DNA of 6,280 nt from DAOPMC01 sp035392025 (GTDB lineage Bacteria > Bacillota_I > Bacilli_A > RF39 > UBA660). The stretch's first letter is position 1; each line of letters opens with the position of its first letter. The position numbers and the translations under genes are program-made. This document shows positions 6,109-6,280 of the stretch, one piece after another. Location: the NCBI GenBank assembly GCA_035392025.1, contig DAOPMC010000039.1, forward strand, positions 1 to 6,280. The letters are read 5' to 3'. The notes beneath the pieces were generated by a model. It had not been told where the DNA came from, did not search any database, and saw only the letters and a list, made by a program, of their open reading frames with translations.

Positions 6109-6138
6109 CCACCACCACCACCATTTTCTTCTTCCCAT
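6106..6138 (-). CDS. Ten-residue microprotein MGRRKWWWWW, possible leader peptide
   Basis: A ten-codon gene reads ATG GGA AGA AGA AAA, then five consecutive TGG codons and TAA. AAAGGAGG (6156-6149) is an excellent ribosome site, 10 nt before the ATG. The gene has its own consensus promoter (6201-6173) and is followed by a stop-codon hairpin and an intrinsic terminator, so it is a self-contained transcription unit. Five tandem tryptophans are far beyond chance for such a rare residue. They recall leader peptides that sense charged tRNA-Trp (trpL-like attenuation). The basic GRRK head plus tryptophan tail also resembles short membrane-active cationic peptides. No trp biosynthesis or transport gene lies downstream within the window; the next gene is the CPBP-like protein. 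I recognise no family. The coding call rests on initiation signals and context, not length; a (TGG)n microsatellite is the main alternative. Confidence 0.62.
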   Translation of the reverse strand: MGRRKWWWWW

Positions 6139-6169
6139 GGTTTTAATCCCTCCTTTCTATTATTACAAT

Positions 6170-6227
6170 TTAATTATATCATAATATTTTAAATTTATCA
6201 ATATCTGCCCATAAAAAAGAGACTTTT
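6170..6227 (-). repeat. Direct repeat copy B (terminator arm plus promoter)
   Basis: This is a 58-bp near-identical twin of 6001-6057, differing by one inserted base in the promoter spacer. It carries the T-run, the ATGGGCAGATA stretch and the microgene promoter. Its centre is about 170 bp from copy A, so the microgene with its ribosome site and hairpin is exactly what lies between the two copies. Confidence 0.9.
6173..6201 (-). promoter_or_regulatory. Consensus sigma-A promoter of the five-tryptophan microgene (repeat copy B)
   Basis: -35 TTGATA (6201-6196) and -10 TATAAT (6178-6173) have an optimal 17-bp spacer. The predicted start near 6166 leaves about 28 nt of leader before the microgene ATG and includes the AAAGGAGG ribosome site. 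Confidence 0.85.
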
Positions 6228-6242
6228 ATTCAATTGAAAAGT
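6213..6242 (-). terminator. Probable weak terminator of an off-window upstream gene
   Basis: Minus-strand ACTTTT (6242-6237) and AAAAGT (6227-6222) form a 6-bp stem around a 9-nt loop. CTC and six T (6218-6213) follow. The T-run is the same sequence that ends the terminator in repeat copy A, but the matching long 5' arm is not present here. It would end a minus-strand transcript entering from beyond 6280. The 6243-6280 stretch shows no gene I can define. Confidence 0.5.
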
Positions 6243-6280
6243 TAAATTGACATTTAAATAAAGCATATACAATTTAGTCT

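Noticed and set aside
6101..6124. Alternative frame over the TGG run, giving ATG followed by valine codons
   Set aside because: The only purine-rich stretch before it is weak, whereas AAAGGAGG is spaced for the ATG at 6138, which reads the run as tryptophan.
6106..6138. Vector or His-tag contamination (CAC-like repeat next to CCATGG)
   Set aside because: The surrounding AT-rich sequence, native-looking promoter and repeat copies are continuous with the genome, and the coding strand reads Trp, not His; no vector backbone is visible.
6001..6227. CRISPR array or insertion sequence ends
   Set aside because: There are only two repeat copies, separated by a unit with its own gene signals; there are no regular spacers, no transposase and no flanking target duplication.
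6243..6280. C-terminal end of an upstream gene (an in-frame TAA at 6256-6254)
   Set aside because: Too few codons remain in the window to tell a gene end from chance in any frame.

Overview
The window is strongly AT-rich, standard-code, single-strand DNA from a low-GC Gram-positive bacterium. Obg with a C-terminal OCT domain, strong GGAGG ribosome sites, consensus sigma-A promoters, and a 6S RNA just upstream of tcdA (the Bacillus subtilis bsrA-yrvM arrangement) all point to Bacillota, class Bacilli, possibly an uncultured gut lineage. The lineage is inference; the AT-richness, promoters and synteny are read from the sequence. Every supported gene lies on the minus strand, so transcription runs from high to low coordinates.

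Region 6280-5094 is an accessory-looking cassette. Two near-identical 57/58-bp copies of a terminator-arm-plus-promoter block (6170-6227 and 6001-6057) flank a ten-residue gene, fMGRRKWWWWW (6138-6106). That gene has a strong ribosome site, a perfect 9-bp hairpin that begins on its stop codon, and an intrinsic terminator. The second promoter copy drives a seven-helix CPBP/Abi-like membrane protein (5983-5300) that keeps the EExxxR motif but seems to lack the family histidines. A 56-residue single-pass membrane protein (5283-5113) follows it and ends in a terminator at 5120-5094.

Region 5078-2980 holds obg (ribosome-assembly GTPase) and an overlapping ttcA-like tRNA-thiolation gene. The last codons of the ttcA-like gene contain the -35 element of a consensus promoter. 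That promoter (2999-2971) starts a rod-shaped RNA of about 176 nt (2964-2789), called here as 6S RNA. Its 3' end lies 4 nt from the ribosome site of tcdA.

Region 2773-28 is a tightly overlapping trio: tcdA (t6A37 cyclisation), a condensation-fold alcohol acetyltransferase-like protein with an HxxxDG motif, and a six-helix membrane protein resembling DUF6320. A clear intrinsic terminator closes it. A ribosome site at the left edge suggests a further minus-strand gene beyond the window.

Together, the centre is housekeeping RNA and translation machinery: Obg, two anticodon-loop modification enzymes and 6S RNA. An acyltransferase/membrane-protein pair sits on one side and a small-peptide/CPBP cassette on the other. 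The cassette with the five-tryptophan microgene is the part most likely to be undescribed.
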